Notes: generated by a model not told the origin, from the letters alone. A stretch of DNA of 64,000 bases from Eubacterium sp. MSJ-21 (GCF_018918185.1 NZ_JAHLPZ010000002.1:1-64000), one strand, 5' to 3'; positions 25,929-35,493 are shown, numbered from the stretch's first letter. Numbers and translations are program-made.

Positions 25929-26139
25929 CCACCCCCTCCGTCTTCCATCGAACTGCTTCTATATTTCCACGCACCGTAATCTCTGTTTCATCAAACGAAG
26001 CAATCCGAAGTCCCGTTCCTTCAATGGCCAGCATATGTTTTCTGCACTGAAGAAGTACCTGTTCCGGATCAAAGCTTACAATCTGTCGATATCCATCTAC
26101 ATGTACACATGTCTGTTCATAAAAATGCACCTGTGTCAT
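25915..26139 (-). CDS. yqfC: Sporulation protein YqfC
   Basis: This 74-aa protein fits the YqfC family: a short beta-rich protein with the pattern VDGYRQIVSFDPEQVLLQC and LAIEGTGLRIASFDETEITVRG. It is found with yqfD throughout spore-forming Firmicutes and its molecular role is unknown. The ribosome binding site is GGAG in CCGGAGATAAACA. It overlaps yqfD and heads the yqfC-yqfD-phoH-ybeY run; the rpsU terminator separates it from genes upstream. Confidence 0.9.
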   Translation of the reverse strand: MTQVHFYEQTCVHVDGYRQIVSFDPEQVLLQCRKHMLAIEGTGLRIASFDETEITVRGNIEAVRWKTEGVDAHA

Positions 26140-26230
26140 TGTTTATCTCCGGATTCGTTTCACTTCAATATATGCACAGATTAATTTCTTTATGAATTTT
26201 ATCTGTTTCTGCATAGGTTTTATGTAATTA

Positions 26231-26273
26231 AAAAAGGTGCTACTATAAATATAGTAACACCTTATCACGTCTG
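26231..26273 (-). terminator. rpsU terminator
   Basis: On the - strand, AAGGTGTTACTATA pairs with TATAGTAGCACCTT (one mismatch) and is followed by a T-run. It lies 3-45 nt after the rpsU stop and isolates yqfC from it. Confidence 0.85.
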
Positions 26274-26275
26274 TA

Positions 26276-26452
26276 TTATTTGAACTTGCGCTTTCTAGCT
26301 GCCTCAGACTTCTTCTTACGCTTTACGCTTGGCTTCTCGTAATGCTCTCTCTTACGAATCTCCTGCTGAATACCGGCTTTCGCACAGTTTCTCTTGAATC
26401 TACGAAGAGCGCTATCTAAAGTCTCATTCTCTTTTACGATTACGTTTGACAT
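26276..26452 (-). CDS. rpsU: 30S ribosomal protein S21
   Basis: This 58-aa basic protein ([20 protein letters not shown], then a lysine/arginine-rich C-terminus) is S21, which helps initiation near the 3' end of 16S rRNA. The ATG at 26452 follows GGAGGGAGGGTGAGAGAAGT; the upstream frame to 26539 is leader, not protein. It has its own promoter and terminator. Confidence 0.97.
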   Translation of the reverse strand: MSNVIVKENETLDSALRRFKRNCAKAGIQQEIRKREHYEKPSVKRKKKSEAARKRKFK

Positions 26453-26544
26453 ACTTCTCTCACCCTCCCTCCAGTTGTAAAATATCTCGTGTTTGTGCGT
26501 TTCATAAACAACTGTTTGGGTATTTACCAAATTGCACAAGTTAG

Positions 26545-26572
26545 ATTATAACACATAAATCAAATTCGTCAA
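26545..26572 (-). promoter_or_regulatory. rpsU promoter
   Basis: TTGACG (26572-26567), 16 bp and TATAAT (26550-26545) on the - strand predict a start near 26538, giving an 85-nt leader. Confidence 0.75.
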
Positions 26573-26612
26573 CCAAAAATTGAAATTTATTGTCACGAAT
26601 TTACATTTTTTC

Positions 26613-27212
26613 TTATTTCACTTCATCTCTGCTTGAGAAGATGTGATCAATCAGACCATATTCAAGTGCCTGATCCGCTGTCATCCAGTTATTACGATCG
26701 GTATCACGCTCGATTTCTTCCATAGACTTGCCTGTATTGGCACTTAAAATACGATTTAAACGTTCCTTTGTACGAAGGATATTATCCGTTGCAATCTTCA
26801 TATCCGTTGCCTGATTGTGTCCCGGAAGACCACCCAGTGGTTGATGAATCATGATTTCTGAATTCGGAAGTGCAATTCTCTTCCCCTTTGTACCACCTGC
26901 CAGAAGGAATGCTCCCATGCTGGCTGCCATACCAACACAGATGGTTGATACATCGCACTTAATATAATTCATTGTATCGTAGATACCAAATCCGGCTGAT
27001 ACAGATCCTCCCGGACTGTTGATATAGAGACTGATATCCTTGGAAGGATCCTCAGACTCCAGAAACAGAAGCTGTGCAATAACCAGACTTGCGGTTGTAT
27101 CATTTACTTCATCTGCCAGAAAGATAATTCTCTCCTTTAATAATCTTGAATAAATATCGTATGCTCGCTCGCCTCTGCTTGTCTGCTCTACGACGGTAGG
27201 TACTAATGCCAT
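26613..27212 (-). CDS. clpP: ATP-dependent Clp protease proteolytic subunit
   Basis: This 199-aa serine protease assembles into the 14-mer degradation chamber used with ClpX/ClpC. The triad is visible: serine in GMAASMGAF near 98, histidine in MIHQPLGG near 123, and aspartate in [11 protein letters not shown] near 172. Its substrate gate and hydrophobic N-terminus are normal. No Clp ATPase gene is adjacent here; the neighbour is alaS upstream. Confidence 0.97.
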   Translation of the reverse strand: MALVPTVVEQTSRGERAYDIYSRLLKERIIFLADEVNDTTASLVIAQLLFLESEDPSKDISLYINSPGGSVSAGFGIYDTMNYIKCDVSTICVGMAASMGAFLLAGGTKGKRIALPNSEIMIHQPLGGLPGHNQATDMKIATDNILRTKERLNRILSANTGKSMEEIERDTDRNNWMTADQALEYGLIDHIFSSRDEVK

Positions 27213-27246
27213 ATTATGTTCCTCACTTTCTGTTTATGTCTAAAAT

Positions 27247-29886
27247 CTATGAAAGCTGTACTTCTGCTTCCTTGATTCCCTCTGCAAGTGCATCCTTGAT
27301 GCCTGCTGGATTCTTACCACCTGCCTGTGCCATGTTCGGACGACCACCGCCGCCACCACCGACCATCGGTGCAATCTTCTTGATGATGTTTCCGGCATGT
27401 GCACCAGCCTTCACTGCATCATCCGTTGCCATAACGATCAGGTTTACTTTATCTCCCATATCGGAGGCTAAGATAACTACACCGGATGCAATCTTTGCCT
27501 TCATCTCATCACCGAGATTACGAAGTGCATTCATATCAACACCCTTTACAGACACCGGAAGCACCTTATAAGCACCAACTGCAACTACATCAGACAATAC
27601 ATCTCCGACAGCAGCCTTTGCCATCTTATCCTTAAGCTTCTCATTCTCAGACTGCAGCTGCTTGATTTCTGCAAGCATGCCCTCAATCTTCTCTACCAGA
27701 TTTGCCGGCTCTGCCTTTGCTGCTGCACTTGCCTGTTTCAATGTATTCTCCAGATTATGATAATATGCAAATGCACCGCGGGAAGTAAGTGCCTCAATAC
27801 GACGAACACCCGCTGCAACACCTGCCTCAGACACAATCTTAAAGGTTGCAATCACACCTGTCTTTTCTACATGTGTACCACCACAAAGCTCGATGGAGAA
27901 ATCCCCCATATTGACGACTCGTACAGTCTCGCCATACTTCTCGCCAAAGAGTGCCATCGCGCCTGTTTTCTTTGCTTCCTCCAGAGTCATAACCTTCGTT
28001 ACAACCGGAAGATCCTCGGCAATCTTCTCATTGACGATAGCTTCTACCTGCTCAATCTCTTCTTTGCTAAGTGCCTGATTATGTGTAAAGTCAAACCGGA
28101 GACGATCCTGATCTACATAAGAGCCTGCCTGTTCTACATGTCCGCCAAGAACCTTCTTCAAGGCCTTCTGCAGCAAATGTGTTGCAGAATGGTTCATACA
28201 TGTATGCAGACGCTTGTCTGCATCGACAGAAAGCTTTGCTATATCTGAAAGGTTAATCTCTCCATTTTCCACATAACCGATATGTGCGATCTTTCCACCG
28301 ACAACCTTGATCGTATCCTTAACGATAAACTTACCAGTTTCTGTCTCGATCACACCGGCATCTCCACACTGACCACCCATGGTTGCATAAAATGGTGTTT
28401 CTTTGACAAGAATGGAACCATTTTCACCTTCGGAAAGGCTGTTTACCACAGCATCCTCACCTGCAATTGCCACGATCTCAGATTCATGTGTCAGTCTGTC
28501 ATAACCAACAAACTCCGTTGTGATTGCGACATCAATCTGCTCATAAACTGTCGCATCAGCACCCATATAGTTTGTTGTCTTTCTTGCTTTTCTTGCACGT
28601 TCCCGCTGCTCCTGCATGCACGCCTTAAAGCCTTCCTCATCTGCAGAAAATCCGGACTCTTCCAGAATCTCAACCGTCAGATCAAGAGGGAATCCATAAG
28701 TATCATACAACTTAAATGCATGCTCGCCAGAGAGAGTTTTCTCTCCCTTCGCTTTCATATCTTCTACATAACCATTCAGGATAGAAAGTCCCTGATCGAT
28801 TGTTTTGTTGAAGTTTTCTTCCTCCGTATTTAAGGTTGCGAAAATATGCTCCTGCTTTTCAGCAAGCTCCGGATAAGCATCCTTTGACACTTCGATTACT
28901 GTCTTGGAAAGCTCTGCTAAGAATGCCCCCTTGATACCAAGCAGTCTGCCATGTCTTGCCGCACGGCGAAGCAGACGACGAAGCACATAGCCACGGCCTT
29001 CATTCGATGGCAGAATACCATCGGATGTCATAAATGTAACCGAACGGATATGATCGGTAATAACACGAATGCTGACATCTGTATTCGCGTCCTCCTCGTA
29101 TGTAACGCCTGCCATAGAACATATCTTGTCACGGAGTGCCTTGATCGTGTCTACGTCAAAGATAGAATCCACATCCTGTACAACCACTGCCAGACGCTCA
29201 AGTCCCATACCGGTATCAATATTCTTCTGCTCAAGCTCTGTATAATTATTGTGGCCATCGTTATCAAACTGGGTAAATACGTTGTTCCATACCTCCATAT
29301 AACGGTCACAGTCACAGCCAACGGTACAGCCAGGCTTACCACAGCCATATTTCTCTCCGCGGTCATAATAAACCTCAGAACATGGACCACAAGGGCCTGC
29401 GCCATGCTCCCAGAAGTTATCTTCCTTACCGAAACGGAAGATACGATCCTTATCCACGCCGATTTCCTTGTTCCAGATATCAAACGCCTCATCATCTTCA
29501 AGATAAACAGACGGGTACAGACGATTCTTATCCAGACCGACAACCTCTGTCAGGAATTCCCATGTCCAGTGAATTGCATCGTGTTTGAAATAGTCGCCAA
29601 ATGAAAAGTTTCCAAGCATCTCGAAGAATGTACCATGTCTTGCTGTCTTACCAACATTCTCAATATCACCGGTACGGATACATTTCTGACAGGTTGTCAC
29701 ACGTCTGCGTGGTGGAATCTCCTGTCCTGTAAAATAAGGCTTTAATGGTGCCATACCGGAATTGATCAAAAGCAGACTGTTGTCATTGTGTGGAATCAGC
29801 GAAAAGCTGTTCATCTTCAAATGTCCCTTGCTCTCAAAAAACTCCAAAAACATCTTACGCAATTCATTCACGCCGTAATTTTTCAC
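27247..29886 (-). CDS. alaS: Alanyl-tRNA synthetase
   Basis: This 879-aa class II synthetase charges tRNA-Ala. The catalytic domain begins with LRKMFLEFFESKGH; motif 2 lies around RRRVTTCQKCIRTGDIENVG. The editing domain has the zinc-binding HSATHLLQKAL and CGGTHV motifs, and the C-terminal DHHA1 region ends in a glycine-rich VGGGGGGRPNMAQAGGK block. I propose GTG at 29886 as the start because AGGAGG lies 9 nt upstream. An ATG at 29913 would put that site inside the gene and has none of its own. A 44-aa gene ends just upstream and overlaps the ribosome binding site. Confidence 0.95.
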   Translation of the reverse strand: MKNYGVNELRKMFLEFFESKGHLKMNSFSLIPHNDNSLLLINSGMAPLKPYFTGQEIPPRRRVTTCQKCIRTGDIENVGKTARHGTFFEMLGNFSFGDYFKHDAIHWTWEFLTEVVGLDKNRLYPSVYLEDDEAFDIWNKEIGVDKDRIFRFGKEDNFWEHGAGPCGPCSEVYYDRGEKYGCGKPGCTVGCDCDRYMEVWNNVFTQFDNDGHNNYTELEQKNIDTGMGLERLAVVVQDVDSIFDVDTIKALRDKICSMAGVTYEEDANTDVSIRVITDHIRSVTFMTSDGILPSNEGRGYVLRRLLRRAARHGRLLGIKGAFLAELSKTVIEVSKDAYPELAEKQEHIFATLNTEEENFNKTIDQGLSILNGYVEDMKAKGEKTLSGEHAFKLYDTYGFPLDLTVEILEESGFSADEEGFKACMQEQRERARKARKTTNYMGADATVYEQIDVAITTEFVGYDRLTHESEIVAIAGEDAVVNSLSEGENGSILVKETPFYATMGGQCGDAGVIETETGKFIVKDTIKVVGGKIAHIGYVENGEINLSDIAKLSVDADKRLHTCMNHSATHLLQKALKKVLGGHVEQAGSYVDQDRLRFDFTHNQALSKEEIEQVEAIVNEKIAEDLPVVTKVMTLEEAKKTGAMALFGEKYGETVRVVNMGDFSIELCGGTHVEKTGVIATFKIVSEAGVAAGVRRIEALTSRGAFAYYHNLENTLKQASAAAKAEPANLVEKIEGMLAEIKQLQSENEKLKDKMAKAAVGDVLSDVVAVGAYKVLPVSVKGVDMNALRNLGDEMKAKIASGVVILASDMGDKVNLIVMATDDAVKAGAHAGNIIKKIAPMVGGGGGGRPNMAQAGGKNPAGIKDALAEGIKEAEVQLS

Positions 29887-29887
29887 G

Positions 29888-30022
29888 TCAAATTTCCTCC
29901 TGATTTTTCGCATCTTTATTCTTTCGGATTTTCTTTCCTACCATAATTCCAAGGCCTGCACAAACAAGCATTGACAGGAACTTAATCACATAAACCAGTA
30001 ACTCACTCCATACATGTACCAT
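29888..30022 (-). CDS. 44-aa single-span membrane protein
   Basis: This small reading frame begins at ATG 30022 behind GGAGGGTAAACT and encodes MVHVWSELLVYVIKF, a hydrophobic stretch through LGIMVGKK, and a charged tail (KIRKNKDAKNQEEI). The layout is a membrane helix with an N-out, C-in positive tail. Its last codons contain the alaS ribosome binding site and its stop is one base before the alaS GTG, so translation is probably coupled. I do not recognise the family. Good ribosome binding site and coding-like composition support it as real. Confidence 0.65.
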   Translation of the reverse strand: MVHVWSELLVYVIKFLSMLVCAGLGIMVGKKIRKNKDAKNQEEI

Positions 30023-30036
30023 AGTTTACCCTCCAA

Positions 30037-30405
30037 TTATGAATCTTTCAACATTTTTTTAAAAAAACATGTGCGGCTTCCAGTATGACAGGCTGCTCCA
30101 ACCTGTTCTACACGTGCCAGAATCGTATCGTTGTCACAATCCAGATACAGACTCTTCACATATTGATAATGTCCACTTGTTTCGCCTTTTAACCACAGGC
30201 TTTGCCGGCTTCTGCTAAAATATGTCATGCATCCGGTTTCCAACGTCTTGTTATACGATTCTTCGTTCATATAAGCAAGCATCAGCACATCACCTGTCTC
30301 ATCATCCTGTACAATTGCCGGTATCAAACCAGATTCATTTAGTTTGAACTCTGAAAAAGGAATGGTAGCGATAAGCGGTTTATATCCAATCTTTTTATTA
30401 TCCAT
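30037..30405 (-). CDS. hisI: Phosphoribosyl-AMP cyclohydrolase
   Basis: This 122-aa enzyme opens the purine ring of PR-AMP in histidine synthesis. The signatures are [38 protein letters not shown], the metal ligands in DCDNDTIL, and the late cysteine in GAACHTG. It lacks the HisE pyrophosphohydrolase domain of fused HisIE, so hisE must be elsewhere. It is the last recognised his gene of the operon. Confidence 0.95.
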   Translation of the reverse strand: MDNKKIGYKPLIATIPFSEFKLNESGLIPAIVQDDETGDVLMLAYMNEESYNKTLETGCMTYFSRSRQSLWLKGETSGHYQYVKSLYLDCDNDTILARVEQVGAACHTGSRTCFFKKMLKDS

Positions 30406-30431
30406 GTTCTATTGTTCCTCCTGCTTATGCC

Positions 30432-31025
30432 TTACAAGCTTCCCTTGGTCGAAAGCACCTGACCGGAAAGCCGGCTGTCAAACTGTGTTGCCTCATCTAA
30501 TGCCTTTGCAAACGCCTTAAACGCAGCCTCAATGATATGATGGTCATTCGAACCGGCAAGCTGTTTGATATGCAGGTTCATCATTGCTGAATATGATACA
30601 GCATAGAAAAATTCCTTCACCATCTGTGTATCAAAGTATCCAACCTGTGGTGTCGATAGCTCCAGATCATACACCAGATATGGACGTCCGGACAAATCCA
30701 ATGCGGAAAGCACCAATGTCTCATCCATCGGAAGCATAAAAGAACCAAAACGCTTGATTCCCTGCTTATCTCCGACCGCTTTTGCAATCGCCTGTCCAAG
30801 CACGATTCCGGTATCCTCGATCGTATGATGGCTGTCCACAAATAAATCCCCGGTCACCTTACAATTCAGATCAAAAAATCCGTGTTTTGCAAAGCTCACA
30901 AGCATATGATCAAAAAATCCAATTCCTGTATCTACCTTTGCATAACCGCTTCCATCCAGATTCAATTCCATCTGGATATCCGTCTCATTTGTTTTTCTCG
31001 ATACAACGCCTACACGATTTGCCAT
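30432..31025 (-). CDS. hisB: Imidazoleglycerol-phosphate dehydratase
   Basis: This 197-aa manganese enzyme dehydrates imidazoleglycerol phosphate. The paired histidine motifs are visible: FFDHMLVSFAKHG and DSHHTIEDTGI near the N-terminus, then GSNDHHIIEAAFKAFAKAL at the C-terminus. It is monofunctional, without a phosphatase domain. I chose the ATG at 31025, 8 nt after GGGGG, rather than the one 6 nt earlier. Confidence 0.96.
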   Translation of the reverse strand: MANRVGVVSRKTNETDIQMELNLDGSGYAKVDTGIGFFDHMLVSFAKHGFFDLNCKVTGDLFVDSHHTIEDTGIVLGQAIAKAVGDKQGIKRFGSFMLPMDETLVLSALDLSGRPYLVYDLELSTPQVGYFDTQMVKEFFYAVSYSAMMNLHIKQLAGSNDHHIIEAAFKAFAKALDEATQFDSRLSGQVLSTKGSL

Positions 31026-31040
31026 ATGCAATACCCCCTG

Positions 31041-32333
31041 TTATTTCTCAAATCGTACCTTAATTGAATTTGCATGTGCCGTCAGATACTCAGCCTCTGC
31101 AAAATCGATAATATCCTGATGAACTTCCTCTAACGCTTCTCTGGAATAGTAAATAATGCTGGACTTCTTAATGAAGTCATCTACAGAAAGCGGTGAAAAG
31201 AACTTTGCGGTTCCGTTCGTTGGAAGTACATGGTTTGGTCCGGCAAAATAATCACCAAGTGGCTCGGAAGAGTAACTGCCAAGGAAGATTGCTCCCGCAT
31301 TCTGAATCCGTGTCATCGTATCAAACGGATTTGCTGTCACAACCTCCAGATGCTCACTCGCAATCTCATTTACCGTATCAATTGCATCCTGCATCGTATC
31401 CGCAACCAGAATATATCCATAATTATCCAGTGATTTCTGAATGATATCCTTTCTGGATAATTTCTTTACGAATCCATCCACTTCCTCGCTGACCTTCTTG
31501 GCAAGATCTTCTGAGGTCGTAACAAGAATCGCAGATGCCATCTCATCATGTTCTGCCTGGGACAGCAGATCTGCCGCAACATATCTTGCATTGGCTGTCT
31601 CATCGGCAAGCACCATAATCTCACTTGGACCGGCAACCGAATCAATGCTGACATGTCCGAATACACACCGCTTTGCAAGTGCAACAAAAATATTTCCGGG
31701 ACCAACGATCTTATCTACCTTTGGGATGGATTCTGTTCCATATGCAAGCGCCGCGATTGCCTGTGCACCGCCGGCCTTATAAACTTCATCCACACCGGCT
31801 TCCTTTGCTGCAACCAGTGTTGTCGGATACACCTTTCCCTCCGCGTTGCAAGGAGTTGTCATTACGATTTTTCCAACGCCTGCAACCTTGGCAGGGATAA
31901 CATTCATAAGTACAGAAGAAGGATACGCTGCCTTACCGCCCGGTACATATACACCAACCTTCGCAAGTGGTGTTACCTTCTGACCAAGCAGAGTACCGTT
32001 GTTTTCAGAATCAAACCAGCTGTACTGTTTCTGCTTCTCATGATAGGTACGGATATTCACGATTGCCTTCCGGATCGTGTCCAAAAGCTTTGCATCTACC
32101 TGTGTATATGCCTCTTCAATCTCTGCCTCTGTCACACGGACATTATCCGCATTGATCTTTGCATGATCGAATTTCTCCGTATATTCAAATAATGCCGCAT
32201 CTCTTCTGTCATGAATATCAGAAACAATATTCTTTACAGTCTCCTCATAGCTTCCGTAATTGTCCGGACTACGCTTTAAGAGATTGGTCAAAATGTCCTT
32301 CTTGGTATCTTCTGTCAACTTTACTATACGCAT
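31041..32333 (-). CDS. hisD: Histidinol dehydrogenase
   Basis: This 430-aa zinc enzyme performs the last two oxidations to histidine. It shows GGKAAYPSSVLMNVIPAKVAGV, KIVGPGNIFVALAK, SIDSVAGPSEIMVLAD, LLSQAEHDEMASAIL (zinc and catalytic residues) and GPNHVLPT. Start behind AGGAGG. It lies between hisG and hisB with short gaps. Confidence 0.97.
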   Translation of the reverse strand: MRIVKLTEDTKKDILTNLLKRSPDNYGSYEETVKNIVSDIHDRRDAALFEYTEKFDHAKINADNVRVTEAEIEEAYTQVDAKLLDTIRKAIVNIRTYHEKQKQYSWFDSENNGTLLGQKVTPLAKVGVYVPGGKAAYPSSVLMNVIPAKVAGVGKIVMTTPCNAEGKVYPTTLVAAKEAGVDEVYKAGGAQAIAALAYGTESIPKVDKIVGPGNIFVALAKRCVFGHVSIDSVAGPSEIMVLADETANARYVAADLLSQAEHDEMASAILVTTSEDLAKKVSEEVDGFVKKLSRKDIIQKSLDNYGYILVADTMQDAIDTVNEIASEHLEVVTANPFDTMTRIQNAGAIFLGSYSSEPLGDYFAGPNHVLPTNGTAKFFSPLSVDDFIKKSSIIYYSREALEEVHQDIIDFAEAEYLTAHANSIKVRFEK

Positions 32334-32365
32334 CTTAAAAGCCTCCTTATGTACTACACTTTTAT

Positions 32366-33004
32366 CTAGTGAATTATCTCATTTAAATCATTTAACAGCT
32401 TCCGGATTCTATCATGCTCCATCTTGAGACTCACCTGATTGACAACTACGCGCGCAGAAAGCGGACAGATCTCTTCTAAGACCTCTAGTCCATTTTCCCG
32501 CAGTGTCGAACCAGTCTCCACGATATCAACAATTACTTCAGACAGATCCACAAGCGGTGCCAGCTCTACTGAACCGTTCAGCTTAATAATCTCAACGGTC
32601 TGGTTTTTCTTCTCACTAAAATAATTCTTTGCAATATTCGGATATTTACTCGCAACACGGATAATTTCGTTTTTGGAAAGAAGTTCCCGCGCAGATTCCG
32701 GTCCGCATACACACATCCGGCACTTACCAAATCCAAGATCCATAACCTCATACAGATTACGGCCTTCCTCCATAATCGTGTCCTTTCCTACAACACCGAT
32801 ATCCGCCGCGCCATACTCCACATACGTCGGCACATCCGATGCTTTCGCTAAGAAAAAGCGGATTTTGTGCTCCTCATTTGTAAAAATCAATTTTCTTGTA
32901 TCCGGGTCCTTTGCCTCTTCACAGGTGATGCCCATCTGTTCAAACATCGCAAGTGTCTTCTTGGCAAGACGCCCCTTTGCCAGTGCAAATGTTAAATAAC
33001 GCAT
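32366..33004 (-). CDS. hisG: ATP phosphoribosyltransferase, short form
   Basis: This 212-aa catalytic subunit makes PR-ATP in the first step of histidine synthesis. It has the [11 protein letters not shown] start, [12 protein letters not shown] and the PRPP-binding region [14 protein letters not shown] near 170. It lacks the C-terminal regulatory domain of long HisG and therefore needs HisZ, encoded immediately upstream. Confidence 0.96.
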   Translation of the reverse strand: MRYLTFALAKGRLAKKTLAMFEQMGITCEEAKDPDTRKLIFTNEEHKIRFFLAKASDVPTYVEYGAADIGVVGKDTIMEEGRNLYEVMDLGFGKCRMCVCGPESARELLSKNEIIRVASKYPNIAKNYFSEKKNQTVEIIKLNGSVELAPLVDLSEVIVDIVETGSTLRENGLEVLEEICPLSARVVVNQVSLKMEHDRIRKLLNDLNEIIH

Positions 33005-33013
33005 AGTCTCTCC

Positions 33014-34222
33014 TTAATATTCTGTAATCTTGTCCGCAGCCTCAAAGTAACACAATTTTGCAAAATGCATCTTATGCGCATAATCAATATATTCCTGCAG
33101 ATCATGCCGTTTGGACATCCGGACAAGCTCTACCTTCTGATTTTCGGTGCGCAATTTACATGCATATGCGATTGCTTCCTTCTGATCTTTCTCCTTATAC
33201 AGGACAAGTACATTGGAATAATCAAGTGCAACGTCGATCTTATTTCGGGCGATTGCACTCATCAGATCATCGACATAAATCGCAAATCCAACGGATGGAG
33301 CCTTCTTACCAAACTTCTCCATCAGGTTGTTGTAACGCCCCCCCTTAACGATTGCATCTCCCGTTCCATATGTATAACCGCGGAACACGATTCCGGTATA
33401 ATAATTAAAGCGGTTGATCATAGACAAATCAAAACTTACATATTTTTCATAACCATAGCTTGTCAGTGCGGTATATACCTTGCGCATACGGGCAATCGCT
33501 TCTAACGATGCCGTATTTGTTACAAGCTTTTCTGCATGGTCAAGCATATCTTGTCCGCCAAACAGACTCTCAAAGCTTTTCAGTGCAGCCTTGCGTTCCT
33601 CCGGAATTTCCAGCGTGTTCACAAACTCAGTCAAGCCAAAGAAATTCTTTGAATGGATGTATTCCTTGATTCGCTGTTCTGTCTCATCATCCAGGCCAGC
33701 CTCCTCGATCATGCCCTTGAAAAACTCGACTTCACCGATCTCAATCTGGAACTCCTTTAAGCCAGTCGCAAGCAGACAATGAATCACACAGGCGATAATC
33801 TCAGCATCGGCAGCAGAACTGTCATCATTAATCAATTCTCCACCAATCTGCGTAAACTCAGATAGCTTACCCTGATGCTGGTGTGTATTTAAAAATGTAT
33901 TTCCCGCATAGCACAAACGGATTGGAAGCTGTTCTTCCGGATAATATTTTGCCACACAGCGGGCAATGCTCGGTGTGATATCCGGACGCAGTACTAAAGT
34001 ATTGTTATTGCGGTCAAAAAACTTATACATCTCATTGGAAGATGCAGACCCCTTGTCCATATTGAAAATATCAAAATATTCAAAACTTGGTGTATCAATA
34101 TCCTGATAACTGTAAAGTTCTAACACATGATGAATCTGTGAAATCACTTTCTTTTTTTTCTTACACTCGGCATCATAGATATCCCGGACACCCTCGGGTG
34201 TATGTAATAACTTTTCGTTCAA
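33014..34222 (-). CDS. hisZ: ATP phosphoribosyltransferase regulatory subunit
   Basis: This 402-aa class II synthetase-like protein lacks tRNA-charging activity and pairs with short HisG. It has the HisRS-like core (TPSFEYFDIF, LRPDITPSIARCVAKYY) but the anticodon-binding part is divergent, and hisG follows after 9 nt; both distinguish HisZ from HisS. It heads the his operon under a clear promoter, divergent from lexA. No T-box or attenuator is visible in the roughly 45-nt leader. Confidence 0.93.
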   Translation of the reverse strand: MNEKLLHTPEGVRDIYDAECKKKKKVISQIHHVLELYSYQDIDTPSFEYFDIFNMDKGSASSNEMYKFFDRNNNTLVLRPDITPSIARCVAKYYPEEQLPIRLCYAGNTFLNTHQHQGKLSEFTQIGGELINDDSSAADAEIIACVIHCLLATGLKEFQIEIGEVEFFKGMIEEAGLDDETEQRIKEYIHSKNFFGLTEFVNTLEIPEERKAALKSFESLFGGQDMLDHAEKLVTNTASLEAIARMRKVYTALTSYGYEKYVSFDLSMINRFNYYTGIVFRGYTYGTGDAIVKGGRYNNLMEKFGKKAPSVGFAIYVDDLMSAIARNKIDVALDYSNVLVLYKEKDQKEAIAYACKLRTENQKVELVRMSKRHDLQEYIDYAHKMHFAKLCYFEAADKITEY

Positions 34223-34273
34223 AACCAGCTCTCCTTTTATATCTCATTTCTAACGACATACAAAGTCTAGGAT

Positions 34274-34302
34274 ATTATACTGCATTTCTATGGAAAATTC
34301 AA
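34274..34302 (-). promoter_or_regulatory. his operon promoter
   Basis: TTGAAT (34302-34297), 17 bp and TATAAT (34279-34274) on the - strand give a start near 34267, about 45 nt before hisZ. Confidence 0.75.
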
Positions 34303-34339
34303 AGTTTTTCCAATGTTTTTTCATCCAAAAAAGAAAACA

Positions 34340-34378
34340 GAACATTTGTTTGCATTTTTTTGTGTTCTATGCTATCAT
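34340..34378 (+). promoter_or_regulatory. lexA promoter with imperfect LexA box
   Basis: TTGCAT (34350-34355), 17 bp and TATCAT (34373-34378) form the lexA promoter. GAAC-ATTT-GTTT (34340-34351) overlaps the -35 and is one base from the GAAC-N4-GTTC core of Firmicute LexA operators, which suggests autorepression. Confidence 0.6.
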
Positions 34379-34414
34379 GAATATAGTTTTTAATTAAAAG
34401 AAAGGGGATATGTT

Positions 34415-35041
34415 ATGGCAAATCGAAAACTGACAGATAAACAGAAAGAAATTCTCGATTATCTGAAAGAATGTATCTTACAAAAAGGGTATCCACCTGC
34501 CGTGCGCGAGATCTGCGAGGCAGTTCATTTAAAATCTACCTCTTCCGTTCATGCACATCTGGAATCATTGGAGGAAAAAGGATATATACGCAAAGATCCA
34601 ACCAAGCCACGTGCAATTGAAATCTTAGATGACGAGTTTAATCTCTCCCGGCGGGAAGTCGTCAACGTGCCGATTGTTGGTACTGTTACCTGCGGGGAGC
34701 CAATTCTTGCTGAGCAGAATATTCAGGGGTACTTCCCAATTCCGCCAGAGTATCTGCATGCAAACGGAAAGAACACATTTATGCTGAAGGTCAAAGGTGA
34801 CAGTATGATCAATGCCGGTATCTTTGATGGTGACTTAGTGATGTGCGAGGAAGCACAGACGGCAAAAAATGCAGAGATGGTAGTTGCCCTGATTGATGAT
34901 TCCGCAACCGTAAAAACCTATTACAAGGAATCTGGTTACTACCGTCTACAGCCAGAGAACGATACCATGGATCCAATCATCGTCCAGGATGGAGAACTCC
35001 AGATTCTTGGTAAAGTCATCGGATTATTCCGTACATTTTAG
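34415..35041 (+). CDS. lexA: LexA repressor
   Basis: This 208-aa SOS repressor has an N-terminal winged helix (residues 1-70, YPPAVREICEAVHLKSTSSVHAHLESLEEKGY) and a C-terminal self-cleaving peptidase with S130 in KGDSMINAG and K167 in ATVKTYY. The scissile bond would be C93-G94 (VTCGEP) where most LexA proteins have Ala-Gly. It is transcribed away from the his operon and carries a near-consensus LexA box at its promoter. A terminator follows. Confidence 0.96.
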   Translation: MANRKLTDKQKEILDYLKECILQKGYPPAVREICEAVHLKSTSSVHAHLESLEEKGYIRKDPTKPRAIEILDDEFNLSRREVVNVPIVGTVTCGEPILAEQNIQGYFPIPPEYLHANGKNTFMLKVKGDSMINAGIFDGDLVMCEEAQTAKNAEMVVALIDDSATVKTYYKESGYYRLQPENDTMDPIIVQDGELQILGKVIGLFRTF

Positions 35042-35067
35042 AGAACGTCAATATCAGCCATATTACA

Positions 35068-35107
35068 TAAAAAGACAGATCCCATATTTATAGAATCTGT
35101 CTTTTTA
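35068..35107 (+). terminator. lexA terminator
   Basis: AAAAAGACAGAT and ATCTGTCTTTTT form a stem around a short A/T-rich loop, ending in a T-run on the + strand; it could also act on the - strand. Confidence 0.85.
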
Positions 35108-35143
35108 TATGTTTCTTTTTATATGTTTCTTCTCATCAGACTG

Positions 35144-35473
35144 CTAACTGAATATAAAATCACAATAAATCCCCTGTTTATCTTCTTTGCATGTAATAAA
35201 CCGATACCGTACACATCTGCCCTCGTTAAAGCGCACATAAAAAGTCGAATAAGGACTTGCAATCTTCCCCTGCAGTTCATAAAAAACTGTTGCTGCTTTC
35301 TCCACAGAAAATGACTGTAATTTCATATTGATTGCAAATTGTTTGAAATGTTCAGTAACTGAAAAACTTTTGATTTCTTTTATACTATCCACAATGTCAC
35401 AAAGTTTTTGCTGCAGTTCCGGTCCCGATTGTAGCTGAACCTTGCTCATGTATGCATTCATAATTTTATACAT
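35144..35473 (-). CDS. Hypothetical protein, 109 aa
   Basis: I do not recognise this protein. It is soluble, with an N-terminal helical half (PELQQKLCDIVDSIKEIKSF) and a C-terminal half predicted as beta strands (YSTFYVRFNEGRCVRYRFIT). GGAG lies 8 nt before the ATG. It follows the HD-GYP gene by 20 nt on the same strand and is probably co-transcribed with it. Confidence 0.6.
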   Translation of the reverse strand: MYKIMNAYMSKVQLQSGPELQQKLCDIVDSIKEIKSFSVTEHFKQFAINMKLQSFSVEKAATVFYELQGKIASPYSTFYVRFNEGRCVRYRFITCKEDKQGIYCDFIFS

Positions 35474-35493
35474 AGCAGGTACTCCATTTCTCT

